A stretch of 46,911 nt of DNA from Spirochaetales bacterium (GTDB lineage Bacteria; Spirochaetota; Spirochaetia; DSM-27196; SLAA01), in the NCBI GenBank assembly GCA_007127105.1, contig SLAA01000038.1:1-46911 (forward strand), in the 5' to 3' direction. Within the stretch, counting starts at the first letter, position 1; every line of letters starts with the position of its first letter. Below the pieces are notes generated by a model. The model was not told where the DNA came from. It saw only the letters and a list, made by a program, of their open reading frames with translations, and did no database searches. This document shows positions 1 to 9,103 of this stretch, piece by piece. Both the position numbers and the translations under genes were made by a program.

Positions 1-1
1 C

Positions 2-28
2 AGCGGCCACCGCCGACCACTGGCCGCT
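2..28 (-). terminator. Hairpin downstream of the ABC-2 permease (possible terminator, cut by window edge)
   Basis: Bases 2-9 and 21-28 form a perfect 8-bp G+C-rich inverted repeat with an 11-base loop. It starts 5 bases past the permease stop codon on the minus strand. A U-run would lie outside the window, so the terminator call is an inference from position and stem strength. Confidence 0.45.
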
Positions 29-33
29 CTACC

Positions 34-855
34 TTAATCCACCAGCTTTTTGTTCAGCAATTTAAGCGCCGCGGTTCCCATAGCACCGGTCACGACCACG
101 ATGTACAGAATACTCCACCACAACTCCGGGCTCCAGCCTCCGCCAGCGAGTGCCCGTGTGAGGCGAACCGGGTGGGTTAGTGGTAGAACTATAGCTATGG
201 GTTGCGCCGCCCGAGGAAGGTTCTCTATAGGGAAGACCACACCGGCAAAGAAGAACATTGGCGAGATCAGTCCCGAAAACAAAAAGTTAAACTGGTTGAT
301 ATTCTTCACAAAAGCGTTCATCAGCAACCCAAGAGTTGCAAACATTGCACCTGTGAAGAAACCAATCACCGGGGCAAAGAGGATCCAGCCTGGTGAGAGA
401 ATTCCAGCAGTCATTGCAACAATGAGCACGGCCAGGGTAAACACAAACCCCTTTGTTGCCGCCCATACAATTTCGCCGAGCAGAAGGTTGTTCGCAGTGA
501 TGGGAGCGCCAAGCATGCCGTCGTAGACCTTGTCAAACTCAAGTCTAATGTAGGTACCGAAGGAACACTCAAAGGTTGCGGTAAACATTGCTGCGGTCAC
601 CAGCAGTCCAGCCGCCAGGTACTGTATGTAAGGTTGCCCATTCATGGTGCCCACGAACTGGCCCAGGCCCATTCCAATTCCGACAAGGAAGATCAAGGGT
701 TCAAGGAATGGCGGCAGGGCATTCGAAATAAGGGTGCGGCTGTACACCCGAACATGACGATACCAGACACTCATGATTCGCCCAACAAAACTCCGTGGAC
801 GGGCAGTGGCGCTATCTATTGGTGCAGACAAAAAGTTTGCGGTGCTACTGGGCAT
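34..855 (-). CDS. ABC-2 type transporter permease (NodJ-like)
   Basis: Inner-membrane half of an ABC-2 exporter, about 273 residues. Around six hydrophobic segments follow a short cytoplasmic N-terminus, and the sequence resembles the NodJ/DrrB branch, including the PMFFFAGVVFPIENLP stretch near the C-terminus that is typical of that family. The frame stays open upstream to 993, but that part lies inside the ATPase gene. ATG at 855 overlaps the ATPase stop (845-847) by 11 bases, which indicates translational coupling. The partner ATPase is immediately upstream. NodIJ exports lipochitooligosaccharide in rhizobia, but relatives move drugs, lipids or polysaccharides, so the substrate cannot be read from sequence. 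Confidence 0.9.
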   Translation of the reverse strand: MPSSTANFLSAPIDSATARPRSFVGRIMSVWYRHVRVYSRTLISNALPPFLEPLIFLVGIGMGLGQFVGTMNGQPYIQYLAAGLLVTAAMFTATFECSFGTYIRLEFDKVYDGMLGAPITANNLLLGEIVWAATKGFVFTLAVLIVAMTAGILSPGWILFAPVIGFFTGAMFATLGLLMNAFVKNINQFNFLFSGLISPMFFFAGVVFPIENLPRAAQPIAIVLPLTHPVRLTRALAGGGWSPELWWSILYIVVVTGAMGTAALKLLNKKLVD

Positions 856-1786
856 CGTTGAGCCTCCGACCGGTGATTCGTAAGAACAAGTCCTCAAGAT
901 TGCTGGGACGCACAAGGAACTCGTCCGGAGCCAGGTGTGACCCAAGGTCCTCAAGGTGCGAGATGTTGCCAGCGTAGTAGAGCACCCGTTCACCCGAGTC
1001 CTCTACGCGAATCTCAGGGTGCCCGTTGGGCTTAAGCATTGCTACTAACTCATCCTTGCGCTCGGGTCGGTTTAGTTCCAGGACATAGGACTCTATGTTG
1101 TCGCTGAGGAGTCGTCGCGGTGCCCCCTCAAGTACCTTTTTGCCTTTGTCCATGATCACAATCGTGTCGGCAATCTGGTAGGCCTCCTCCATATAGTGAG
1201 TGGTCAGCAATATGGTGACGCCGGTCTTGATCAGACTTCGGAGTTTGTCCCAGATGAGCTGCCGCACCTGTGGGTCGAGCCCGGTTGTGGGCTCGTCGAG
1301 TATCAGGAGCCGTGGGTTGCCCAGCAAGGCGCGTGCGATAATGAGCCTGCGTTTCATGCCGCCGGAGAGTTCACGGACTCGAGCGGTGCGCCGTTCAGAT
1401 AGCTCCATGAACTCCAGCAGATAGTCTATACGGGCGGCGGCCTTGGATGCTGCCAGTCCGTAGAACTTAGAATATATCTGGAGGTTCTGTAATACGTTCA
1501 GCTCCTGGTCCAGGTTGTCGTCCTGGGGTGCAACACCGGCAAGGGCCTTAATGTTGAGTTCGGACGACCGTGGGTCATAGCCAAATACTGACAGCTGTGT
1601 CTCGTCCCGTGGATCCGGCCTCGCCTTGCCGTAAAGAACCTTCATGGTCGTCGTTTTGCCCGCACCATTCGGACCAAGGAACGCAAAGCAGCCGGGGCCT
1701 TCAATTCTAAAGCTTAAGTCGTCAACCGCGCGGGTATCCCGATAGGTTTTATGTAGGTGGTTTACCTCAATGATGTCTGTACTCAT
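845..1786 (-). CDS. ABC transporter ATP-binding protein (NodI-like)
   Basis: Cytoplasmic ATPase of the ABC-2 exporter, about 313 residues. It has Walker A (GPNGAGKTTT), a Q-loop region (APQDDNLD), signature LSGGMKRR, Walker B (LLILDEPTTGLDP) and an H-loop (LTTHYMEEA). The C-terminal extension of about 90 residues is usual for NodI/DrrA proteins. The frame extends upstream to 1861, but the family alignment begins at MSTDIIEV, so ATG at 1786 was chosen. Its SD is weak. It is the first gene of the pair and diverges from the RND operon across 163 bases. On the minus strand about 10-35 bases before the start are TTGTTT and TACCTT spaced 16 apart, a weak promoter candidate. Confidence 0.93.
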   Translation of the reverse strand: MSTDIIEVNHLHKTYRDTRAVDDLSFRIEGPGCFAFLGPNGAGKTTTMKVLYGKARPDPRDETQLSVFGYDPRSSELNIKALAGVAPQDDNLDQELNVLQNLQIYSKFYGLAASKAAARIDYLLEFMELSERRTARVRELSGGMKRRLIIARALLGNPRLLILDEPTTGLDPQVRQLIWDKLRSLIKTGVTILLTTHYMEEAYQIADTIVIMDKGKKVLEGAPRRLLSDNIESYVLELNRPERKDELVAMLKPNGHPEIRVEDSGERVLYYAGNISHLEDLGSHLAPDEFLVRPSNLEDLFLRITGRRLNDAQ

Positions 1787-1949
1787 GGACTGTAAGGTAG
1801 ACAATTTCCGACAAAAAACAAAGTGCGGCGCTGTGCCGGGAGCAGGACGGACTGCATGCACGCCAGCTTTCTAACGGAATTTACGTCCGAATTAGGACTA
1901 TGCGCCTGGCACGGGAAGGCGTATCTTACGGTGGGCGGAGGTAGATGTA

Positions 1950-3038
1950 ATGAAGTTGTTGCCGATTCTGGCTATTGTGCTCCTTGTTGTTTCCTGTGGC
2001 CGGGGAGGCGCGGACGGGCGGTCTGCCGCCACCGGAGACTGGGCGGCCGACAGCGCCGATGACTGGATGCAACCTGCTGTCGAGGTGGTTGAGGCTCGTA
2101 GTGGTCGCCTCGTAGATACAGTGGAGTCCACCGGTATTGTTGCCGGTGCGCGCGAGGTTCTGCTGGTAACCGAGACGCAGGGGATTATACGCGAGCTTGG
2201 GTTTGAGCTTGGTGACTCGGTAAAGGCCGGGCAGGTGATGCTCCGCTTTGATGACGGGGTTGAGCGCTACGCCATGCAACAGGCCCGTGAGGAGCTTGAG
2301 ACCGCACGACTTGACTCTGCAGCTATTGAACGTCTCTTGGAGCGCGGGAGCGCCAGTAGGCTGGACCTGTCCAGAGCCCGCGCCGCCGTTGGGGGCGCAG
2401 GAGCCCGTTACGAGTCGGCACGGCGGCAGTTCGAGGCTCGTACCGTGCGAGCCCCTTTTGATGGGGTGGTCGCGTCTCGTCCCCCGGAGATAGAGGCAGG
2501 CAACTATCTTGGCGCCGGGAGTTCGGTCGCTCGAGTGGTGGATCTCAGCAGCCTCCGTGTTGATTTGGCTCTTGGAGAAAGGGAGATTGCACTAGTATCT
2601 CGGGGCGACCGGGCCGAGGTGCGTACACGGGCCTGCCCTGAGCCCCTGAGCGGTGGAGTTGTGTCAGCAGTTGCCGCCGGTGCAGATTCGGCAACCGGGA
2701 GTTACCGTGTGCGGGTAACCTGGGAGAATGAGTGTGGTGACCGAGCTCGCGTAGGAATGGCAGCCTCGGTGCGAATACAGGTTGAGAATGGCGTGGTCGG
2801 AATTCTTCTACCTGCGTCTGCCATTGTTCGCCGTCAAGACGCCAGTTTTGCCTATGTGCTGACTGAGAACGACCGTGCAGAGCGGCGAGAGCTTCGCTTA
2901 GGTGAGCAGTTCGCGGATCGGGTGCTGGTACTCGAAGGAGTTGCCGAGGGAGAACGAGTAGTGAACTCCGGGCTTACTCGTGTGCGTGACGGAGTAGTGG
3001 TAAGGCCATCCATGGTCTCGTCAGCAGTTGTGCGCTAA
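1950..3038 (+). CDS. RND efflux periplasmic adaptor lipoprotein (membrane fusion protein)
   Basis: Adaptor linking an RND pump to an outer-membrane channel, 362 residues. The N-terminus is a lipoprotein signal ending in a lipobox (VVSC) at about residues 13-16, so it should be lipid-anchored in the periplasm. A biotinyl-lipoyl-like domain split by a helical hairpin follows (about 50-170), then beta-barrel and membrane-proximal domains. The segment RAPFDGVVASRPPEIEAG is the usual second lipoyl half. ATG at 1950 has GGAGGT 8 bases upstream. The pump gene follows after 18 bases. No TolC-like channel is encoded here, so one must be supplied from elsewhere. Confidence 0.93.
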   Translation: MKLLPILAIVLLVVSCGRGGADGRSAATGDWAADSADDWMQPAVEVVEARSGRLVDTVESTGIVAGAREVLLVTETQGIIRELGFELGDSVKAGQVMLRFDDGVERYAMQQAREELETARLDSAAIERLLERGSASRLDLSRARAAVGGAGARYESARRQFEARTVRAPFDGVVASRPPEIEAGNYLGAGSSVARVVDLSSLRVDLALGEREIALVSRGDRAEVRTRACPEPLSGGVVSAVAAGADSATGSYRVRVTWENECGDRARVGMAASVRIQVENGVVGILLPASAIVRRQDASFAYVLTENDRAERRELRLGEQFADRVLVLEGVAEGERVVNSGLTRVRDGVVVRPSMVSSAVVR

Positions 3039-3056
3039 GGGTTTCGGGAGTTATTC

Positions 3057-6000
3057 ATGAGTATAGGCAGATTCTCGGTATCGAACTCGGTACTGGTGAC
3101 CATTGCTACCATCGTCATTCTTGTCTTAGGTCTATTCAGTCTCAGAAATTTACCGCAGGAACAGTTCTCAGAGGTGCCGTTCTTTTTTGTCAACATCACG
3201 GTACCTTACCCCGGTGTAGCGGCCGCAGATGTGGAACGTAACGTCACCATTCCTATTGAAGACGAGATGCAGGGGCTTGATCGTCTTGATACGGTACGCT
3301 CTATCTCGGATGAAGGAATCTCGGTAGTCACTCTGGAGTTTGACCAGGGAGTCGGCCCGCGTGAGTTTGACTCGCTTTTTCAGGAGGTGAGGAATCGATT
3401 CTCCAACGTTGGCCTGCCGGATGGAACACTGCAGGCCTCAATCGAAGACTTCTCGTCCAACGACTTTCTTCCTGTCATAGAGGTCGTGCTCTACGGACTA
3501 ACCGAGTACGAAGTTCTCAACCGTTCAGCGCTTGAGCTCAGAGATCGACTCCGCAGGGTGCCCGAGGTCTCGGGAGTAACGCCGGTCGGATCACGCGATC
3601 GGAAGGTGCTTATTTCGGTTGATCGCAGTCGGGCCGAGGCAATTGGAGTTTCGCTTGACGAGGTTGTTGCAGCGGTTCGCGCTCGCAATGTTACGGTTCC
3701 AGGAGGCACAATCAGTAGTGGCGCGCGCGACTATATCCTGCGAACCGTCGGTGAAATTCGGGACCTTGATGAGTTCGCCCGCACCGTTGTCCGTACCGCT
3801 GGCAGCGACGGTCAAGGTGTGGTTTTGCTGGGGGATGTAGCCGAGGTACGTGAGGACTATGATTCCGAGGCCGGAGGGGCGCGCTTTAACGGCCTCCCGG
3901 CAATCTCCTTGCGAATAACCAAAATTCCGGGTGGCAGTTCGATTGGGGTCATTGATGAAGCGAGACGAGTCGCCATTGCGTATGCATCCGAGCTACCCGC
4001 AGGCGTTGAGTTAGCCTTCTTCAATGACTCAACGGTGCAAATTCGTGACAGTCTTGATGTACTGATTTCAAATGCCGTACTCGGCCTTATTCTTCTGGTG
4101 GTGATCCTGTTCCTGTTCGTGGGCATCCGCAATGCGCTCATGACCGGGCTCGGAATTCCAGTAACCTTTGCGGTTACCTTCATTATCCTTGAGGCGACCG
4201 GGGAGACACTCAACAGTAACACCCTGTTTGCACTCGTGCTTGTGCTTGGGCTCATTGTTGACCATGCCATTGTGATTGTTGAGAACAGTTATAGGCTGCA
4301 GTCGCAGGGCCTGTCGCAGCGTGAGGCTGCGGTCCGCGGGGTGGACCAGGTCGTCATTCCCATTATCGCTGCAACCGCCACGACGATTGCCGCATTCCTG
4401 CCGCTGGCATTCCTGCCGGGCGTCATAGGTCGATTTCTCCGCGTCGTACCCATCACCGTCACAATTGCGCTTGTGGCCTCTACGTTTGAGGCAAGCGTGT
4501 TTCTTCCGTCACACTACGCTGACTGGCCGGGAGGGTCCAGGCCACCACGGCGCCGTGTGCTTGAGAGAATCCAGTCGCTGTACGCCGGATTCATTCGCCG
4601 CGTCTATAAGCACAAGTTTAAGACAGTGGCGCTCATGTTTGTGATTATGATTGGAACCTTTGGGTTGGTGCGTACCATACCACCGGATCTCTTTGCAGCT
4701 GAGGACTTCTCGGTGTTCTTCATTGAGATTGAGATGCCTCCCGGCACACCGTTGCAGCGCACAGACGAAATAGTCGCGGAGTTCGAGGCTGAAGTGCTTC
4801 CACGAATTGGGGAGGGAGAGATTATCTCGGTTGTTTCTACTATAGGATTCACCGGGCGTCAGGACGGTTCGGTGACTCGTAGCAGCGTTGCTCAACTCAC
4901 GGTCGATATAGCCGAGCTTGATGACGGCCGAACACGGAGCATCGCCGAGGTCATGGGTGACATACAGGAGGGAACGCTTCATATAGCAGGCCCGGAGACG
5001 GTGCGCTTTCGCAAGGCTCCAAGTGGGCCACCTCAGGATCCGCCCATTGTTTTTCGGTTCTTTGGTGAGGAGCTGGATGAGCTTGCTCAGGTAACTGAGG
5101 CGGTGCGTTTGCGACTATCCGACTACCCGGAAGTCTTTGATATTCAAGACAACCTGGATCAAGGGAGCCCGGAACTGCGTATCTTGGTGGATGAAAACGC
5201 CGCTGCCCGGTTTGGACTGAGTAAGCAGAGTATTGGGAACTTCGTGCGGGCAAGCTTTGACGGTATTCCGGCTGGCAGCTTTTTTAGTCGTAACGAAGAG
5301 GCCGAGGTGTTGGTACGTTATGGCGGACCGACTCAGTCCGGGGTCGAACAGTTGGTGCAGTTGCGAATTCCCAACATGGCTGGCTTGCAGGTGCCGTTCT
5401 CAAGCGTTGCACGCATAGAGGAGGCCGGGGGAATATCAAGTATTCGCCGTCTTGATGGACGTAGAGAGGCTACGGTTGAGGCCGAGACCTACACGAATGA
5501 CAACCTTGCAGAGATCAACCAGACAGTTCGGAGTCTGTATGATAACGAACTTGCTGAGCGCTTCCCAGGAGTGGAGATAGCAGTTGGCGGGCGCTTTGCC
5601 GAGATACTCAATATCCTTCTGGATATACTCCGTGTCTTTCTGATTGGTCTCTTTGCTATCTATGCAATACTTGGCACGCAGTTCAAGAGTTACCTGCAAC
5701 CTTTTCTCATTCTACTTTCGGTGCCATTTGCATTCGTGGGGGTCATTCTGTATCTGATACTGTCCGGAACCGCTCTGTCTACCACAGTCATTTATGCCGG
5801 AGTTGCGCTGGCCGGAATTGCGGTCAATGATACCATTGTGCTGGTGTCCTTCATTAACGAGCGTCGAAAAGAAGGTGCCCCGGTAGCTGAGGCGGTGATA
5901 GACGGGGCGGTAACTCGGCTGCGGCCGATCCTCCTGACTTCATTTACCACCATTGGGGGGCTGCTGCCCATAGCTATGGGTCTTGGGGGTGAGTCCATAG

Positions 6001-6131
6001 TCTGGGGGCCAATGGCGAGCACCATTGTGTTTGGCCTCTTGTTCTCAACCTTGACCGCACTTGTTGTTGCTCCGTGCCTGTATGGGATTCTGTACGAGCG
6101 CCGAGATCGCCGCCGCCCGAGCGAGGCCTGA
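3057..6131 (+). CDS. RND (HAE1/AcrB-type) efflux transporter
   Basis: Inner-membrane proton-driven pump, 1024 residues, the full length for this family. It has the expected layout: TM1, a large periplasmic loop, TM2-6, cytoplasmic link, TM7, a second periplasmic loop and TM8-12. The TM4 motif that is DD in AcrB reads D402-H403 (GLIVDHAIVIVEN). The TM10 position of AcrB Lys940 reads N924-D925 (GIAVNDTIVLV). The proton relay therefore differs from AcrB. ATG at 3057 has GGGAG 7 bases upstream. It is co-transcribed with the adaptor. The substrate is unknown: drug, lipid and metal branches cannot be separated by eye, though the lack of AcrB-type acidic pairs argues against a close AcrB ortholog. 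Confidence 0.95.
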   Translation: MSIGRFSVSNSVLVTIATIVILVLGLFSLRNLPQEQFSEVPFFFVNITVPYPGVAAADVERNVTIPIEDEMQGLDRLDTVRSISDEGISVVTLEFDQGVGPREFDSLFQEVRNRFSNVGLPDGTLQASIEDFSSNDFLPVIEVVLYGLTEYEVLNRSALELRDRLRRVPEVSGVTPVGSRDRKVLISVDRSRAEAIGVSLDEVVAAVRARNVTVPGGTISSGARDYILRTVGEIRDLDEFARTVVRTAGSDGQGVVLLGDVAEVREDYDSEAGGARFNGLPAISLRITKIPGGSSIGVIDEARRVAIAYASELPAGVELAFFNDSTVQIRDSLDVLISNAVLGLILLVVILFLFVGIRNALMTGLGIPVTFAVTFIILEATGETLNSNTLFALVLVLGLIVDHAIVIVENSYRLQSQGLSQREAAVRGVDQVVIPIIAATATTIAAFLPLAFLPGVIGRFLRVVPITVTIALVASTFEASVFLPSHYADWPGGSRPPRRRVLERIQSLYAGFIRRVYKHKFKTVALMFVIMIGTFGLVRTIPPDLFAAEDFSVFFIEIEMPPGTPLQRTDEIVAEFEAEVLPRIGEGEIISVVSTIGFTGRQDGSVTRSSVAQLTVDIAELDDGRTRSIAEVMGDIQEGTLHIAGPETVRFRKAPSGPPQDPPIVFRFFGEELDELAQVTEAVRLRLSDYPEVFDIQDNLDQGSPELRILVDENAAARFGLSKQSIGNFVRASFDGIPAGSFFSRNEEAEVLVRYGGPTQSGVEQLVQLRIPNMAGLQVPFSSVARIEEAGGISSIRRLDGRREATVEAETYTNDNLAEINQTVRSLYDNELAERFPGVEIAVGGRFAEILNILLDILRVFLIGLFAIYAILGTQFKSYLQPFLILLSVPFAFVGVILYLILSGTALSTTVIYAGVALAGIAVNDTIVLVSFINERRKEGAPVAEAVIDGAVTRLRPILLTSFTTIGGLLPIAMGLGGESIVWGPMASTIVFGLLFSTLTALVVAPCLYGILYERRDRRRPSEA

Positions 6132-6191
6132 ACTTGCTCGGAAATTCTGCGGCAGATGATCTCGCGGAAAACAATCTCGGTAGCTAAGCGC

Positions 6192-9026
6192 TTAGTCCTC
6201 GACAGGATAGAGCATGAGTAGGAGTGAGCGATCCCGTACGAGGTGGTGTTCGGCAGCGTCGCGAATCCTTTCGGCGGTCAGCGCTTCTATGAGTTGCGGT
6301 ACAGCAAGCAGTGACTCGAGAGGGCGCTCATATTTGTAAGCAAACTCGAGCGCTGAGTTCCAGTAGCTATTTGACCGCAGATCTTGTTCATGCTCACGGC
6401 GTTGTGTTTCCTTGACACGGTCGAGGTAACGCTCAGCAATATCGGTAGAAGCGGCGAGTGCCGCGGTCTCTTCCTCTACGACTCCGGCAAGCCTGCGCAA
6501 CTCTGCCGGGTCGGCACCAAAGCTCAGGAGCAGTAGGTACTCGGGTTCGGGATAGCGGCTGAGGGAGCGTTGTACACCCACCGAGTAGGTGCCACTCTCC
6601 CGCTCGCGAACGCGGTCTCGCAACTGCAAGCGCAGAACGTCGGCGAGGCTGGCCAGAAGGTGATTCTGCTCCTGTGACCAGTCGTGCTCGCCGTGGTAGA
6701 CGAGCGCCAAGCGCCCGGCATCCTCAATTCCAGCGCGTACCTCATCCTCAACTCGACTATCGGGTCGAGGAGTGCGTCGGTCATGGAACCTTGGTGCTGG
6801 CCGCTCGTTTGGCAGTGAGCCGAGGTAGGCGAGGACGAGCTCTCTGAAGTCCGCAGATTCTCCGGTCGTAATGTTTCCTACAAACACAAAGGTAAAGGCC
6901 CCCGCATTTCCGTAAAGATCGTGGTGGAGTTCTACGGCCTGGTGCCGGTCGAGTTCTCCAAGCATTTCGGCCCGAAAGGGACGCGTGCGAGTGTTTCCTG
7001 GCGAGAGTAGTTCAGTTAGGCGGTCTTGAAACACGGCAAAGGGCTGGGTGGCACGGCTGCGCAGTGCTACCTCATCGCGTCGAATGAAGTTCTCAAAGCT
7101 CTGTGCATCTAACCTGGGTTGGGTCATCTGAAGATGTATGAGCTGGAAAAGGGTATCAAGATCCTCGGTCGACGCACGGCCCGACAGTCCGTGAAACACC
7201 GACTCCACAACGTGTTCGACTCGCACCGACTTCCCGGCCAGCAGCCGGTCAAGCTCGCTCTGGGTGAACTCGGCAACACCGGAACGAGCGAACATGTCCT
7301 TGAGTTTTCGTGCTTCCAGCACGCGATCGTCATTGGCAAAAGATGTGCCGCCTTGTGCAAAGGCAGAGAACTGAACTTCATCGCTGCGAAACTCGGTCTC
7401 CTTCCAGACTACGCGAAGTCCGTTGTTAAGTATCCACTCGGTAGCATCAACCTCTTCATGGTAGATTTCCGAAACGATCTCTCCGGGCTCCGGGCTTGAC
7501 TCTATGAGCGGACCGTCCGATCCGGTAAAGCTAAAATCGCTCAGGCTCGCGGTTTCGGCGCGGCGCAGTGCAGAAGCCAACTCAACTTCATTTGGGGGTT
7601 CCAGGCCGGGGCGCTCCGGAAGCGTGACCATGACGACCCTGTTGCGGTCACTCAGGAACTGCTCTGCCCGAGCGTTGAGCTCTTTCAGGCTGATCTCGGG
7701 GAGGAGCTCCTGTGTGAGGGCGTACTCGTACTCAATGCCGGGAATGGCTTCACCGTGCAGAACATGAGATGTGTATTCCACCATGTAGCGGTCACTCGGA
7801 GTTCGTTCGCGTTCGTTGTAGGCGGTGCGCATTGAGCGCTCAAAGCGGCGAGTTGCAAGCTGCCGTTCCACCTCACTAAATCCGTGAATCTGCACCCGTT
7901 GTGTCTCGCGCGCAATGGCCTCTAGTCCGGCTGTTATTCCGCCTTCGTCGGTTACTGCTTGGAGGAGATGCACATCGGCTGCTCGAACAATCCTACCGGT
8001 GGCGGCGCTTGCCTGGAGAAAAGGGGCATCGCTGGCTTGGGCAAGTTCGGAGAAACGTTCATTCATCATCATGGCGTAGAGGATGTCACCCAGACGCTCA
8101 CGGTACTCAGCTCTGGTTTGCATTGGATTCGGTGAGCGCTTGTTATACACCGCAACGGAACTACGTGGGGCTTCCGGATCGGAGGCCACCGCAAAGAGCG
8201 TCTCGGTGTGGTCGGGCACCAAAAACTCGGGTCGTTCAGGTGCGCCTTCTCGGGACTCAATTCGACCAAAGAATGTATGGATGAGCTCCTCGACAAGGTC
8301 AGTGTCAAAATCACCAACAGCTATCACCGACATGAGCTCCGGGCGGTACCAATCCCGGTAGAAGGCCACGAGCTCCTCGCGCGGGGCATTCATAAAGACC
8401 TCGGGCTTGCCAATAGGGAGGCGGTCAGCATAACGGGATCCCTGGAAAAGTACAGGAAACTGTGCATCACGTAGCCGTGTCTGAGCCCCAAGCCCAACGC
8501 GCCACTCCTCCAGGATAACGCCACGCTCTCGTTCCACCTCCTCGGGTTCAAAACTAACTTTGTGTGCCCAGTTTTCGAGTATGTGAAAGGCGCGTTCAAG
8601 GCGTTCGGTCGAGTCGGTGGGGAGCTGGAGCATGTACACTGTTTCTTCGAAGCTGGTGTATGCGTTGACATCTGGCCCAAAACGCATGCCGAGTGACTCG
8701 AGGTAGGCGACGATCTCGTCTTTTTCAAAATCCTCGGTACCGTTGAACGCCATGTGTTCAACAAAATGAGCCAGCCCCAACTGATTCTCGGTTTCCAGTG
8801 TGGACCCCGCATTCACGACAAGTCGCAAAAAGGCGCGACCAGCCGGTTCTTCATTCTTGCGAATGATATAGCGGACACCATTCTCCAGTTGGCCATGACG
8901 GACCGCAGGGTCTATTGGGAGTGCGAGTCCATCTTCCACGGACTGCGCTCCGACGGCCAGCGGAAACAACAGCAGAATGAGAACTGCAGTAATCAGACGC
9001 TTTGCATGAGTGACAATGAAACGCAT
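6192..9026 (-). CDS. M16 family zinc metallopeptidase (pitrilysin/insulinase type)
   Basis: Secreted or periplasmic zinc peptidase, about 944 residues, with the usual two-half M16 architecture. Residues 1-28 form a signal peptide (basic start, hydrophobic core, cleavage near VGAQS). The inverted zinc motif HxxEH is H87-F-V-E90-H91, and the distal glutamate lies in the VERERGVILEEWR stretch about 75 residues later. The second half lacks the motif, as expected for the inactive half. The frame is open upstream to 9107, but ATG at 9026 has GAGGT upstream and starts exactly at the signal peptide. It is the last gene of the mla-containing cluster, 77 bases after the PRC-barrel gene. Its substrates are unknown. 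Confidence 0.93.
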   Translation of the reverse strand: MRFIVTHAKRLITAVLILLLFPLAVGAQSVEDGLALPIDPAVRHGQLENGVRYIIRKNEEPAGRAFLRLVVNAGSTLETENQLGLAHFVEHMAFNGTEDFEKDEIVAYLESLGMRFGPDVNAYTSFEETVYMLQLPTDSTERLERAFHILENWAHKVSFEPEEVERERGVILEEWRVGLGAQTRLRDAQFPVLFQGSRYADRLPIGKPEVFMNAPREELVAFYRDWYRPELMSVIAVGDFDTDLVEELIHTFFGRIESREGAPERPEFLVPDHTETLFAVASDPEAPRSSVAVYNKRSPNPMQTRAEYRERLGDILYAMMMNERFSELAQASDAPFLQASAATGRIVRAADVHLLQAVTDEGGITAGLEAIARETQRVQIHGFSEVERQLATRRFERSMRTAYNERERTPSDRYMVEYTSHVLHGEAIPGIEYEYALTQELLPEISLKELNARAEQFLSDRNRVVMVTLPERPGLEPPNEVELASALRRAETASLSDFSFTGSDGPLIESSPEPGEIVSEIYHEEVDATEWILNNGLRVVWKETEFRSDEVQFSAFAQGGTSFANDDRVLEARKLKDMFARSGVAEFTQSELDRLLAGKSVRVEHVVESVFHGLSGRASTEDLDTLFQLIHLQMTQPRLDAQSFENFIRRDEVALRSRATQPFAVFQDRLTELLSPGNTRTRPFRAEMLGELDRHQAVELHHDLYGNAGAFTFVFVGNITTGESADFRELVLAYLGSLPNERPAPRFHDRRTPRPDSRVEDEVRAGIEDAGRLALVYHGEHDWSQEQNHLLASLADVLRLQLRDRVRERESGTYSVGVQRSLSRYPEPEYLLLLSFGADPAELRRLAGVVEEETAALAASTDIAERYLDRVKETQRREHEQDLRSNSYWNSALEFAYKYERPLESLLAVPQLIEALTAERIRDAAEHHLVRDRSLLLMLYPVED

Positions 9027-9047
9027 GGAAACCTCGATTGTTAGTGA

Positions 9048-9075
9048 TGACCGGGTGATTGTGGTGACCGGGTGA
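9048..9075. repeat. Direct repeat in the PRC-barrel/M16 spacer
   Basis: TGACCGGGTGA occurs at 9048-9058 and again at 9065-9075, a 17-base period, in the 77-base spacer just upstream of the peptidase start. It could be a regulator or RNA-structure site, or a small duplication. Function unknown. Confidence 0.6.
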
Positions 9076-9103
9076 AGTTCATAGTTCCGAGATGACGGCG
9101 AGT

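Noticed and set aside
855-993. Longer N-terminus for the ABC-2 permease
   Set aside because: That stretch overlaps the ATPase gene and has no permease similarity; ATG 855 gives the normal 11-base overlap.
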